This document shows, piece after piece, positions 20,967 through 28,006 of a stretch of DNA of 28,127 bases (its first letter is position 1; the number at the start of each line of letters is the position of its first letter). The notes under the pieces are model-generated. The model was not told the DNA's origin and ran no database searches. It saw nothing but the letters and a program-made list of their open reading frames with translations. The translations under genes and the position numbers were made by a program. The stretch is from a virus, in the IMG/VR virus record IMGVR_UViG_3300035698_018921, positions 1 to 28,127 of that record, one strand, 5' to 3'.

Positions 20967-22487
20967 ATGAGCATGAAAATAAACAAGCTGGATGCTATGA
21001 AGCAGACTAATACTTCCTCACCAGGGGAGGATATATGGTTGGACCCAATGATTTCAAAATCTGCTGGATCTACAAATCAACTGTACATAATGGCTGGATA
21101 TGTGGAATCTAAGATGGGCTGGCCCTGTGGCGTGAAGAGAGGTCATCTAATCCTATCTCACCTAGCTGACTGCCATTATAGAGAATTAAATTACTGGGCT
21201 GATGAGGCTCCAGCTTACATAGCAATATCCCTGGATAAAAACGACTACCGTCCACAAAATGCGTCAAACAAATCTAAGTCTGGGAAGATGATAAGAAGGG
21301 ATTATAAGAATGCCTTTTTCAAACTAGATGAAATCAAAGACACGATAGAGAAACTGAGAGATCATGGATACATCTTTATTATTGGAGGTGCATCTGGAAG
21401 AAAGACTAGAATAACTCCTTCAAGAAAACTAAAGATACTTTTTGAGGTGACTCCAGAAAACTTAACAACTGCAATCGAATATAACTCTAAAGAAAAGGCT
21501 ACAGCCCTTATTAAAGAATCATTTGTCTCAATAATTGTTAAAGATCAGAATAAAAGACTAACAACTACTATTGATGGTACTACGAGAAACCTGGAGAGGA
21601 CTAGAAATATATTGCTGAAAGCTATGGAGACTATCTGGTCATCAGAACACGTCCTCAGTCTTGAATTAACTCAAGATATGATAGACAATGCATCTGATGA
21701 GACGGCAGATCATCTTGCGAGAATGCTTAATGATGCAACTGTAGATTGGAGCCCTCTAGAGGAGTCCCACGACGACCTGAATCTCACACCCACCCCCTCT
21801 ATACCCTTAGGTAAGTATACAGAGACTATTTCAGGGTACTCAACATACAAAAACTTCAATGATTACAAAGGTATAGACGTGGCTGGACTGGCGCACCTCA
21901 TTTTGGCCCCTGGCAGCTATAATATCACCCCTCATTTGGTCTGCAAAACTGTCTACAATAATTGCTCCAGCAAGCAAGGCGGAAGACTGTATTGCGCTGC
22001 ACAAAACATCCCAAAAGAATTCAGAGTCGGATTACGAATAAATGGTGAGCCATTAGTTTATCTCGACATTAAATCATGCCAACCAAGAATGCTTTTCCAC
22101 ATGAAGAACCTGGAAGCTCCAGACGATCCATATCTAATAGAGGGATACGACAGGTCAGAGATGAAAAAGATCGTCAATATAGCCATAAATAACCCAAAGA
22201 CCACCAGAAGCCCTCTAATCAAAGCGTTCCTGCAAGCCCACCCCTTGGTACAAGATTACATTGGATCAGGCGTAGGGATTAAATTACAAGCCTTTGAGGG
22301 TACAATAGCTCGTAGGCTGATGGATAAATGGACATGCAGGAAGGGAATACTATTCTTGCCGATACATGATGGCTATATAATCCAGAAAGAATATGAAGAA
22401 GAGTTTTCAAATGACATAATTAATTATTACTCGGACATAAAAGAACTAAATAACTTCAATCCAATACTGGACATTGAACATATATAA
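20967..22487 (+). CDS. PolA-like palm-domain replication protein
   Basis: This 506-residue protein has a C-terminal polymerase palm. Motif A is LDIKSCQPRML (Asp367, Arg374), the motif B-like helix is RSEMKKIVNIAINN (396-409) and motif C is LPIHDGYII (His467-Asp468), the order seen in family A DNA polymerases and T7-type RNA polymerases. GGRLYCAAQNIPKEFR upstream of motif A is typical of a phage/plasmid branch as I recall it. No 3'-5' exonuclease motif is seen. Residues 1-330 are charged, helical and unrecognised. ACGGAG precedes ATG 20967. It is the only replication gene visible, so it may combine initiation and synthesis. A fragment of this gene recurs at 10485-10610. Confidence 0.65.
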   Translation: MSMKINKLDAMKQTNTSSPGEDIWLDPMISKSAGSTNQLYIMAGYVESKMGWPCGVKRGHLILSHLADCHYRELNYWADEAPAYIAISLDKNDYRPQNASNKSKSGKMIRRDYKNAFFKLDEIKDTIEKLRDHGYIFIIGGASGRKTRITPSRKLKILFEVTPENLTTAIEYNSKEKATALIKESFVSIIVKDQNKRLTTTIDGTTRNLERTRNILLKAMETIWSSEHVLSLELTQDMIDNASDETADHLARMLNDATVDWSPLEESHDDLNLTPTPSIPLGKYTETISGYSTYKNFNDYKGIDVAGLAHLILAPGSYNITPHLVCKTVYNNCSSKQGGRLYCAAQNIPKEFRVGLRINGEPLVYLDIKSCQPRMLFHMKNLEAPDDPYLIEGYDRSEMKKIVNIAINNPKTTRSPLIKAFLQAHPLVQDYIGSGVGIKLQAFEGTIARRLMDKWTCRKGILFLPIHDGYIIQKEYEEEFSNDIINYYSDIKELNNFNPILDIEHI

Positions 22488-22772
22488 GAAAGACAAGAAA
22501 CTAGATACCACAGAGGAGATAGCATTAATAAATACAATCAATACAATCTGAAAGCAAGAGGCAAGGCCACCCACAACGATTAGGGAGACTCAAGTACTTT
22601 TGAAATCATAGCTTATGAGAAACTGAAAGCATGGTTACCCATCACAATGTCTACTTAAAGGTCCACAACCGCCCCTAGAATCCATTTGTAATACCTACCC
22701 TACGCCGTACCATATCAAGGACCAACAAAGTCCTTAGAAGGTATTTGAGAGACTAACTCTTAATTAAAATTA

Positions 22773-22793
22773 CTTAAAGTCAATTCTAGGAAA
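22773..22793. repeat. 21-bp direct repeat, copy 1
   Basis: The sequence beginning CTTAAAGTCAATTCTAGG is repeated exactly at 22851-22871, with starts 78 bp apart. The two copies flank an AT-rich segment. Confidence 0.9.
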
Positions 22794-22850
22794 TAAAGGT
22801 CACATCAAATGCAAATAGTCTTTTAATTTCAACAAGTTAAGAGAACATTC

Positions 22851-22871
22851 CTTAAAGTCAATTCTAGGAAA
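22851..22871. repeat. 21-bp direct repeat, copy 2
   Basis: This is identical to 22773-22793. It lies 4 bp before the terminator stem at 22876. Possible iteron-like site or a product of local duplication. Confidence 0.9.
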
Positions 22872-22875
22872 GGAG

Positions 22876-22905
22876 CCTAACTGTTTGATATTGTTAGGTT
22901 TTTTT
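22876..22905 (+). terminator. Rho-independent terminator before the lysis genes
   Basis: CCTAAC (22876-22881) pairs with GTTAGG (22893-22898) and is followed by seven Ts. It separates the polymerase transcript from the lysis/late operon. Confidence 0.8.
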
Positions 22906-22935
22906 ACATCATGGACTCCATAAATGTTAGTAAAA

Positions 22936-22943
22936 TGTAAGTA
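22936..22943 (+). promoter_or_regulatory. Putative late promoter motif variant (TGTAAGTA) before the lysis operon
   Basis: AAATGTAAGTA (22933-22943) follows the terminator and lies 29 bp before ATG 22973, differing from the repeated 11-mer at one base. Confidence 0.45.
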
Positions 22944-22972
22944 ATAATAGTACTAATTAAGAGGAGGTCTAC

Positions 22973-23536
22973 ATGGGGAAATTAGGAAAGAAGTTCTTGG
23001 CATCGCTGCCACACAATCTTTATTATTCAATCACAATTAGGCGCACCAAGCCGAAGAATCATGGTAGATGGGCTCTCCCAAATCACAAGAATATTGAATC
23101 TATAGCATTAGCTTTAAATATGGGTAGAAGCTATAAGTCAGATGGACTAATTGATAAGGTTAATCACCCCAGATTAACTCAGAAGAGGATTCAAAATTAT
23201 AAACCTATCGGTGATTGTGATGATCATGCAATCTATATCGCATCATGCTTATTGAAGTCTGGACTGGCAACTAATGTTAATTTACTATCGGTATACTATC
23301 AGAAGGAACATAATAAGAAAGGAGCACATGTCGTATGCTTTTTTACGGGTCTGGATGGACAAAAGTATTGGATGGATTATGGAATGCCTAATGCATCAGC
23401 TAACATCTCAGCGGCATCATATTGGATTGGGGACCATGCGTATGGTACTAGGGTAATCTCGTCCACAGTAACGCCTGTGCGTCGTCTAGGGCGTCATGAC
23501 ACACCCATCCTAGGAAAGTCCAGGCGCGTGCTATAA
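22973..23536 (+). CDS. Transglutaminase-like cysteine protease
   Basis: This 187-residue protein carries the core of the transglutaminase-like fold: GDCDDHA with Cys82, GAHVVC with His119 and YWMDYG with Asp135, in the order of the Cys-His-Asp triad. Bacterial and phage members include cysteine peptidases. AGGAGG at 22963-22968 gives a strong start at ATG 22973. There is no signal peptide. It opens the lysis operon and its stop overlaps the next ATG (TAATG). The substrate is unknown; cell-wall crosslinks, host proteins or virion processing are possible. Confidence 0.6.
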   Translation: MGKLGKKFLASLPHNLYYSITIRRTKPKNHGRWALPNHKNIESIALALNMGRSYKSDGLIDKVNHPRLTQKRIQNYKPIGDCDDHAIYIASCLLKSGLATNVNLLSVYYQKEHNKKGAHVVCFFTGLDGQKYWMDYGMPNASANISAASYWIGDHAYGTRVISSTVTPVRRLGRHDTPILGKSRRVL

Positions 23537-23739
23537 TGTTTATCAAGTTATTTTATTTGTGGTGTCTATTTGGATGTTTGACATGGGGACATGGTGACTT
23601 CCAAAGTATTGAAACATGTTTGGTCAACGAATGGGAACATGGAGATATGTGTGAACCACACAGAACAATAGACTATAGAGAAGTAATTGGTTGGGAAAAA
23701 ATAGAAAAGATCCCACAAAAGGAGAAGTATGATTGCTAA
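23536..23739 (+). CDS. Small membrane or secreted cysteine-containing protein
   Basis: This 67-residue protein has a hydrophobic N-terminus at about 2-18 (FIKLFYLWCLFGCLTWG) and a polar, acidic remainder with two further Cys and a C-terminal Cys. The segment could be a signal anchor. It overlaps the gene before by one base and the endolysin gene after by 11 bp, so the three are coupled. A holin-type or signal-arrest role is possible from position, but the hydrophobic stretch is short. Family not recognised. Confidence 0.5.
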   Translation: MFIKLFYLWCLFGCLTWGHGDFQSIETCLVNEWEHGDMCEPHRTIDYREVIGWEKIEKIPQKEKYDC

Positions 23740-24310
23740 AATGATGATAGATATGAGAAGCCATCCTAATATAATAATGTGTCAGATAGCGAGGTCCTAT
23801 GCCAAGATGGAAGTCCGGGAAAGAAAAAGTAATAGAGGTCGTTGGGTGGACGCTATTGTTGCTATGGGCGGCGGGGATGCTACTGATGCTGGTGCTTGGT
23901 GCGTATATTTTGCATGGGCGTGTGCTCATCAATCGGCGTTATCAACAGGTATGCGACTGGATAATGAAACATCGGGAGGGGTAGTTAGAAGTTGGCACAA
24001 AAACGATGAGAATAGAATCACAATAGCCGCTGTGAGAGCCGGATTTGCTTCTCCAAGACCTGGAGATATTATGGTTAGAGTTAGGTCTGCGCCCGACCTG
24101 TCGGGTGTCTTACAAGGCGGCTCAGCATATGGGCACGCAGAGGTGGTACTTGCGGCTCCAGATTCCGAAGGATGGATTCACACAGTAGGCGGAAACACAA
24201 ATGGTGAAGATTCCGCCGAAGGCGATGGGGTATACGAGAAGATTAAAGGCATTAATCTAGATGATGATAGGCTGATCGGATTCATCCGCCCATCATGGTC
24301 AAAACTGTAA
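23729..24310 (+). CDS. Endolysin with CHAP-like domain
   Basis: This 193-residue protein has a NlpC/P60-CHAP-type catalytic order: AWCVYFAWACA with Cys58, GHAEVVL with His136 and VGGNTNGE with Asn156. SPRPGDIMV before the His matches CHAP domains. These enzymes cut peptide or amide bonds in peptidoglycan. No signal peptide or membrane anchor is visible, so it would need a holin. AAGGAG at 23718-23723 supports ATG 23729. It has no separate cell-wall-binding domain, usual for phages of Gram-negative hosts. A second reading frame inside it encodes a hydrophobic protein (23799-23984). Confidence 0.75.
   Translation: MIAKMMIDMRSHPNIIMCQIARSYAKMEVRERKSNRGRWVDAIVAMGGGDATDAGAWCVYFAWACAHQSALSTGMRLDNETSGGVVRSWHKNDENRITIAAVRAGFASPRPGDIMVRVRSAPDLSGVLQGGSAYGHAEVVLAAPDSEGWIHTVGGNTNGEDSAEGDGVYEKIKGINLDDDRLIGFIRPSWSKL
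23799..23984 (+). CDS. Embedded membrane-protein ORF inside the endolysin gene (possible holin)
   Basis: This 61-residue ORF lies wholly in the +1 frame of the endolysin gene. It has a basic N-terminus, one strong hydrophobic segment at about 14-39 (VVGWTLLLLWAAGMLLMLVL) and a charged tail with RR and KHREG, the topology of small holins. GAGGT lies at 23791-23795, slightly close to ATG 23799. Hydrophobic overlaps can arise by chance in an Ala/Gly-rich enzyme, so this is a hypothesis. Its appeal is that no other convincing holin sits in this operon. Confidence 0.3.
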   Translation: MPRWKSGKEKVIEVVGWTLLLLWAAGMLLMLVLGAYILHGRVLINRRYQQVCDWIMKHREG

Positions 24311-24313
24311 ATA
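24306..24313 (+). promoter_or_regulatory. Putative late promoter motif before the connector genes
   Basis: AAACTGTAAATATCTATAG contains TGTAAATA overlapping the endolysin stop codon, 34 bp before the connector ATG (24348). Confidence 0.45.
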
Positions 24314-24347
24314 TCTATAGTAGATAAACCAATCAAAGGTAATCCAT

Positions 24348-24809
24348 ATGGCAAATACATTCTCAATTGACACAGCAGACCTACAGGCTGTTGTTTCTAA
24401 TTTAACTATTGACGCAACAACTCAGCCCAATACTGCGCAAGTATCTGAAATCATTGAATATGCAGCAGCAGAAATGGAACTGGAGAGCGAGGCCGTAGGT
24501 CTATCGACTGCTGGATTGACTGACGCAACTGACAGTATGTATCTACTATATAAGCGAGCAATCATATACAGGTCTGTAGCTGATACGCTGGTGGCAAAAA
24601 ATAGAGGCAACGCTGACTCTGGGAAATACTACATGGATCAACATTTAAGAATGCTGGATAACATTAGAAAGCACCCTGATAGAGTAGCATCCAGAACGTC
24701 AGAACAGGGACCAAACCGCATGAAGTACGTCACACGAGCAGAATCTAATGCTAATCCCTACCAGATTGGTACGACCAATGGCAGGATTTTGGCCAGCAGG
24801 AGCCTCTAA
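24348..24809 (+). CDS. Head-tail connector / adaptor protein
   Basis: This 153-residue protein is predominantly helical (AQVSEIIEYAAAEMELESEAVG, then SMYLLYKRAIIYRSVADTLVAKN), the pattern of gp6/gp15-like adaptor proteins that bind beneath the portal. It starts the connector-tail operon and is followed at once by a gp10-like gene. AAGGT precedes ATG 24348. Assignment is from helical layout, size and order. Confidence 0.6.
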   Translation: MANTFSIDTADLQAVVSNLTIDATTQPNTAQVSEIIEYAAAEMELESEAVGLSTAGLTDATDSMYLLYKRAIIYRSVADTLVAKNRGNADSGKYYMDQHLRMLDNIRKHPDRVASRTSEQGPNRMKYVTRAESNANPYQIGTTNGRILASRSL

Positions 24810-25217
24810 TTGATTTCTTTAGATTCAAACTTTGCTGATCTGACCTCATGGACTCAAGATCTTCAGTATGATATCGACCTACTAAATGAATTGTTAGATA
24901 ATTCAAGCTTTATCCGAGGCGTAGCTCAAATTATGGAAGAATCATATCAAGATATATGGGACACAGAAGGTGCAGTCATAGGTGAAGACTGGGACGGTAG
25001 AGATTTAGTTCAATCTGGAAGATTAAGATTAGAAGCTACATCAGCCTTGTCGTTCACGGTGTCGGGAGATTCAATAACATTCCAGATAGATGTGCCCTAT
25101 GCCTCAATCGTCAATGACTTATATCGATTTAATGCTATCACACCTGGAACTCCTGCTAAAATAGAAGACCTTATTAAAAATACTTTGAACTCTGAAGGGA
25201 AATTGCTCTGGACCTAA
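24810..25217 (+). CDS. HK97 gp10-like tail completion / stopper protein
   Basis: This 135-residue protein begins with TTG at 24810, directly after the previous TAA, with AGGAG 7 nt upstream. Residues about 70-95 carry LVQSGRLRLEATSALSFTVSG, matching the 'SG-x-L-R-x-S' core of gp10/virion-morphogenesis proteins, followed by beta strands ending DVPYASIVN. These proteins complete the head-tail interface. Order after the adaptor agrees. Confidence 0.65.
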   Translation: MISLDSNFADLTSWTQDLQYDIDLLNELLDNSSFIRGVAQIMEESYQDIWDTEGAVIGEDWDGRDLVQSGRLRLEATSALSFTVSGDSITFQIDVPYASIVNDLYRFNAITPGTPAKIEDLIKNTLNSEGKLLWT

Positions 25218-25255
25218 CTAGTTAATCTTGCGTACTCCCGAAACCGAGAGATAAC

Positions 25256-25873
25256 ATGGCTCCAATCAAAATACTGCCCCCAAATGAGTTGAATCAATTA
25301 GCTCTACAATACAAAGTAAATCCCACAGCCATACTATCACAGCAATTAATCTCCAGTACAGAGGCTATGATAGTACACATCATGCATAAGCTTTTTGCTA
25401 AATCAACATTGGCTGCACATTACAAAGACTTGATGCAATCTGGGTTTGTTGGAGTATTAGATTCTGCCAATAGATATGATGATTCTAAGGGGTCCTTTTC
25501 AAATTACGCTTGGTTTTACATCAGATTACATATGCAGAGCTTTCTCTACACACAATCAATGGTAGAAGATAGTCCATCAGCGTATGCACAGAATGAAGAA
25601 TCGCATGAAGATGTATTAGGTCGACTTGGCGATGCGTCGTTACCTGGTGATGACATGATTGATTTAGAAGTTAAAAACATTATAAATATCATGGATGAAC
25701 TGATCAAGTCTGGAAAGCTACTAGCTCGGCAGAAGTTTATCATTTTAGAGTTCTTATTGAACGATAGGTCTATCACATCAATAAGTAAGGAGATGGGATT
25801 CACGCGCCAGCACATTAATAACGAATATAATAAAGGCATAGTAATAATACAGAAGAGATTAGGTGTTGAATAG
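25256..25873 (+). CDS. Sigma-70-family-like transcription factor
   Basis: In this 205-residue protein, residues about 58-97 match sigma region 2: DLMQSGFVGVLDSANRYDDS, then GSFSNYAWFYIRLHMQSFLY. Residues about 161-200 form a helix-turn-helix typical of region 4: ITSISKEMGFTRQHINNEYN followed by KGIVIIQKRLG. The pattern fits compact sigma factors that direct RNA polymerase to selected promoters. GAGAG precedes ATG 25256. It sits oddly inside the connector-tail operon. It is the stronger of the two sigma candidates and may read the repeated AAATGTAAATA sites. That link is an inference. Confidence 0.72.
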   Translation: MAPIKILPPNELNQLALQYKVNPTAILSQQLISSTEAMIVHIMHKLFAKSTLAAHYKDLMQSGFVGVLDSANRYDDSKGSFSNYAWFYIRLHMQSFLYTQSMVEDSPSAYAQNEESHEDVLGRLGDASLPGDDMIDLEVKNIINIMDELIKSGKLLARQKFIILEFLLNDRSITSISKEMGFTRQHINNEYNKGIVIIQKRLGVE

Positions 25874-25883
25874 TTCGGTGAAA

Positions 25884-25891
25884 TGTAAATA
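25884..25891 (+). promoter_or_regulatory. Putative late promoter motif before the tail terminator-like gene
   Basis: Exact AAATGTAAATA (25881-25891), continuing TAGATGA, lies in the 45-bp gap after the sigma gene and 27 bp before ATG 25919. Confidence 0.5.
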
Positions 25892-25918
25892 TAGATGACT
25901 ATATACAGTAGGTAATCG

Positions 25919-26857
25919 ATGGCAATAAAATCAATTCTATACGCTCAGACGTACCTGGAAAAGAAGATCCAATGGGCTCTCCATACATATATGGGCACAA
26001 AGGTTACTGAATACAATAAGGACCAGAATCTAACTGGCGCAGAAGCAATTGAATTGCCAAGGAAGTACTATGTTGGATCTGACATGCTCCCTCTGGCATC
26101 CCTGGCCCATTCCCCATTTGATACAATGCCAGTTGTAATCGTAAAACAAACCTCGTCCTCGGTTGCATCAGAAACTATGGCGGGAACTAGAGATTTGGTA
26201 ATCAATTATGAAATAGTTGCTATCTCCGTATCTGATATGGCCGAGGTGGACTTCGCCACGAGACAGTCCAAACATCTAGCTCTCGCTGCTCAGGAGGTCC
26301 TAGAAGGTCGCCTGCCTGATCGAGCAAACGATACTGATGGATGTGTGGTGTGGGATACTAGGTTGTTATCAAATGCTGGAACCTATACTATTCCTGTTCA
26401 ATCACAATCATTACATTGGGTGGCTACAAGCGTGAGTATGGAAGTTAGAATTAGAACTGCCTGGAAGTATCAGCCAACCTATGCCCCAATTGATTTGCCA
26501 CAAACTCCTTGGTATGCTAATGCTTTTGCAGCTCCGATCGTATCAATTCAATCTTCCCTCGCTACTCCAATGGGTTCTGCTAGTCCATCCCAGCAAGTTA
26601 ATCTGTCTGTTTTATCTGGAACGATAACAGGGTCGACTGCCACATCTTTGACGGCGGCAACAATGCCAGATTCATCGACCGTATTCTTGATCAATCAAAC
26701 TCAAGGTGAGCGATATACAACTACATTTACATCTGGCGTGGCAACGATACCCTTGACTTCGGCCTCAATAAATGATGGTGATCAATGGACTATTACAAAT
26801 GTAAATAATACTACTGGGACACCGTGCAACTACTTGATCTCGTGGACCCTAATTTAA
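25919..26857 (+). CDS. Putative tail terminator with extra C-terminal beta domain
   Basis: This 312-residue protein lies between the connector genes and the tail tube, where tail terminators (gpU-like, normally about 130-200 residues) are found. Residues 1-190 could be that domain. Residues about 205-312 are Ser/Thr-rich and beta-stranded (QQVNLSVLSGTITGSTATSL), resembling an Ig-like decoration. TAGGT before ATG 25919 supports the start. The extra domain is unusual. It may instead be a minor head-tail or tail-sheath-related protein; the name is from position. Confidence 0.45.
   Translation: MAIKSILYAQTYLEKKIQWALHTYMGTKVTEYNKDQNLTGAEAIELPRKYYVGSDMLPLASLAHSPFDTMPVVIVKQTSSSVASETMAGTRDLVINYEIVAISVSDMAEVDFATRQSKHLALAAQEVLEGRLPDRANDTDGCVVWDTRLLSNAGTYTIPVQSQSLHWVATSVSMEVRIRTAWKYQPTYAPIDLPQTPWYANAFAAPIVSIQSSLATPMGSASPSQQVNLSVLSGTITGSTATSLTAATMPDSSTVFLINQTQGERYTTTFTSGVATIPLTSASINDGDQWTITNVNNTTGTPCNYLISWTLI
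26800..26807 (+). promoter_or_regulatory. Putative late promoter motif before the tail tube gene
   Basis: Exact AAATGTAAATA (26797-26807) lies near the end of the preceding coding sequence, 65 bp before the tail tube ATG (26873). It would give this abundant protein its own transcript. Confidence 0.4.
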
Positions 26858-26872
26858 TAAGGAGATAACAAT

Positions 26873-28006
26873 ATGGCTTCCGGTAATACACCGTTTCTAA
26901 CAAAAAACTTACGATGGGCTATCGGGGCACAAACGTCCTTGACCGCTCCAGTTGCAACATCGGCAACCCAAATCCGCATGCTGCCCGCAACAACCGACTC
27001 ATCTATCAGCTACGATAAGGGAACTAATTTAATTCCTCGATCATCTGTTATGGATGGTTTTGCTGGAGCAATGTGTGGAGTTAGAGGTTCGGCTGGGTCG
27101 ACTATAGCTTTAACAGCAGAACTGCACGATACAGATGGTGGAGCAGCAGGCGAAGTCGCAAATTACTTCGCTCAAACTATGCTAGCATCAGGTTTTTCAG
27201 CGACCTCTAATGGTACTGATCTAGTCGAATTCAGGCCAAGTCATGGATTGCTAACTGCTGTGGCAGCCACCGTAGTACCAGCAAGCTCAGGGTCAGTAGT
27301 TCAACCAGCCGTTGCAACTCTATTCCATTATCAAACCAATACTAATACTGGTTTTCCATATATGAATAGATTCGTAGGATGCACAGGAAACACCACGTTT
27401 GATTTACCAACAGGTGAAATTGCAAAGATTACAACAACTTACACAGGTCTATTCGAAGACTCTGATGATTGGCAAAATACTACTGGTATATCAAGCCTAC
27501 CAACAGCTTTCTCAGGATCGGGGGCGACCGCTGACGTATCTTGCCGACCATACGTGGTCAGGGGAGCTACAATAACCATTGCGGATTCAGCCGGCGAGGC
27601 AGCTAATGTCATAAACCTCCCATCTGTATCAATTGATTTCAAGGGAACTCCAGTTGAAAACCTTGACCCAACTCAGACTTATGGATTTGGTTCTGAAAGA
27701 ATTAGTTTTAACGAAGCTGCTGAGATTAGTTTCTCAATTGGTCTTGATGCATTAAATATGGGAGATGAAGATTTTATTGGATTTCTTCAGGCGTTCCGCG
27801 ACGGAGACAAAGGTAGTTTGAACATTGTTCTTGATACTGGGGATAATTCTGGAAATACTATTGAATTTGTTTTCCCAGGCGTCCAGTACTCGGGTTACAC
27901 CCCAGCGGCCGCCAATGGCGGAATGTCAGCAGCCATAACAGCCGTGGCAGTAAGAACTCCAGGTGTCGATGATGGTCCTGTGATTTATTACACCTACGGT
28001 AATTAA
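26873..28006 (+). CDS. Major tail tube protein
   Basis: This 377-residue protein is encoded before the tail chaperones and tape measure across the circular junction. It is Gly/Ser/Thr/Ala-rich and beta-stranded. An N-terminal LRWAIGAQTSLTAP is followed by a core with repeated Ig-like strand patterns and a C-terminal GDNSGNTIEFVFPGVQYSGY, typical of tail tube subunits. AAGGAG precedes ATG 26873. The stop lies in the terminal repeat (28004-28006) and is followed by a strong terminator. It polymerises into the DNA-conducting tail tube. Confidence 0.78.
   Translation: MASGNTPFLTKNLRWAIGAQTSLTAPVATSATQIRMLPATTDSSISYDKGTNLIPRSSVMDGFAGAMCGVRGSAGSTIALTAELHDTDGGAAGEVANYFAQTMLASGFSATSNGTDLVEFRPSHGLLTAVAATVVPASSGSVVQPAVATLFHYQTNTNTGFPYMNRFVGCTGNTTFDLPTGEIAKITTTYTGLFEDSDDWQNTTGISSLPTAFSGSGATADVSCRPYVVRGATITIADSAGEAANVINLPSVSIDFKGTPVENLDPTQTYGFGSERISFNEAAEISFSIGLDALNMGDEDFIGFLQAFRDGDKGSLNIVLDTGDNSGNTIEFVFPGVQYSGYTPAAANGGMSAAITAVAVRTPGVDDGPVIYYTYGN

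Larger units (their letters stand above)
22488..22972. other. 485-bp non-coding region after the polymerase gene, candidate origin
   Basis: I find no credible gene here. It holds a hairpin AAGGAC-loop-GTCCTT (22717-22735), two 21-bp direct repeats (22773 and 22851), an AT-rich stretch around 22755-22850, a terminator (22876-22905) and a promoter-like motif (22936). An origin of replication next to the replication gene would fit, but this is inference. Confidence 0.4.

Noticed and set aside
22773-22871. Possible CRISPR array
   Set aside because: Only two copies of a 21-bp repeat, no further units and no cas genes.
23624-23932. Minus-strand ORF opposite the small membrane protein and endolysin
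   Set aside because: It is antisense to coupled genes and has no supporting signals.
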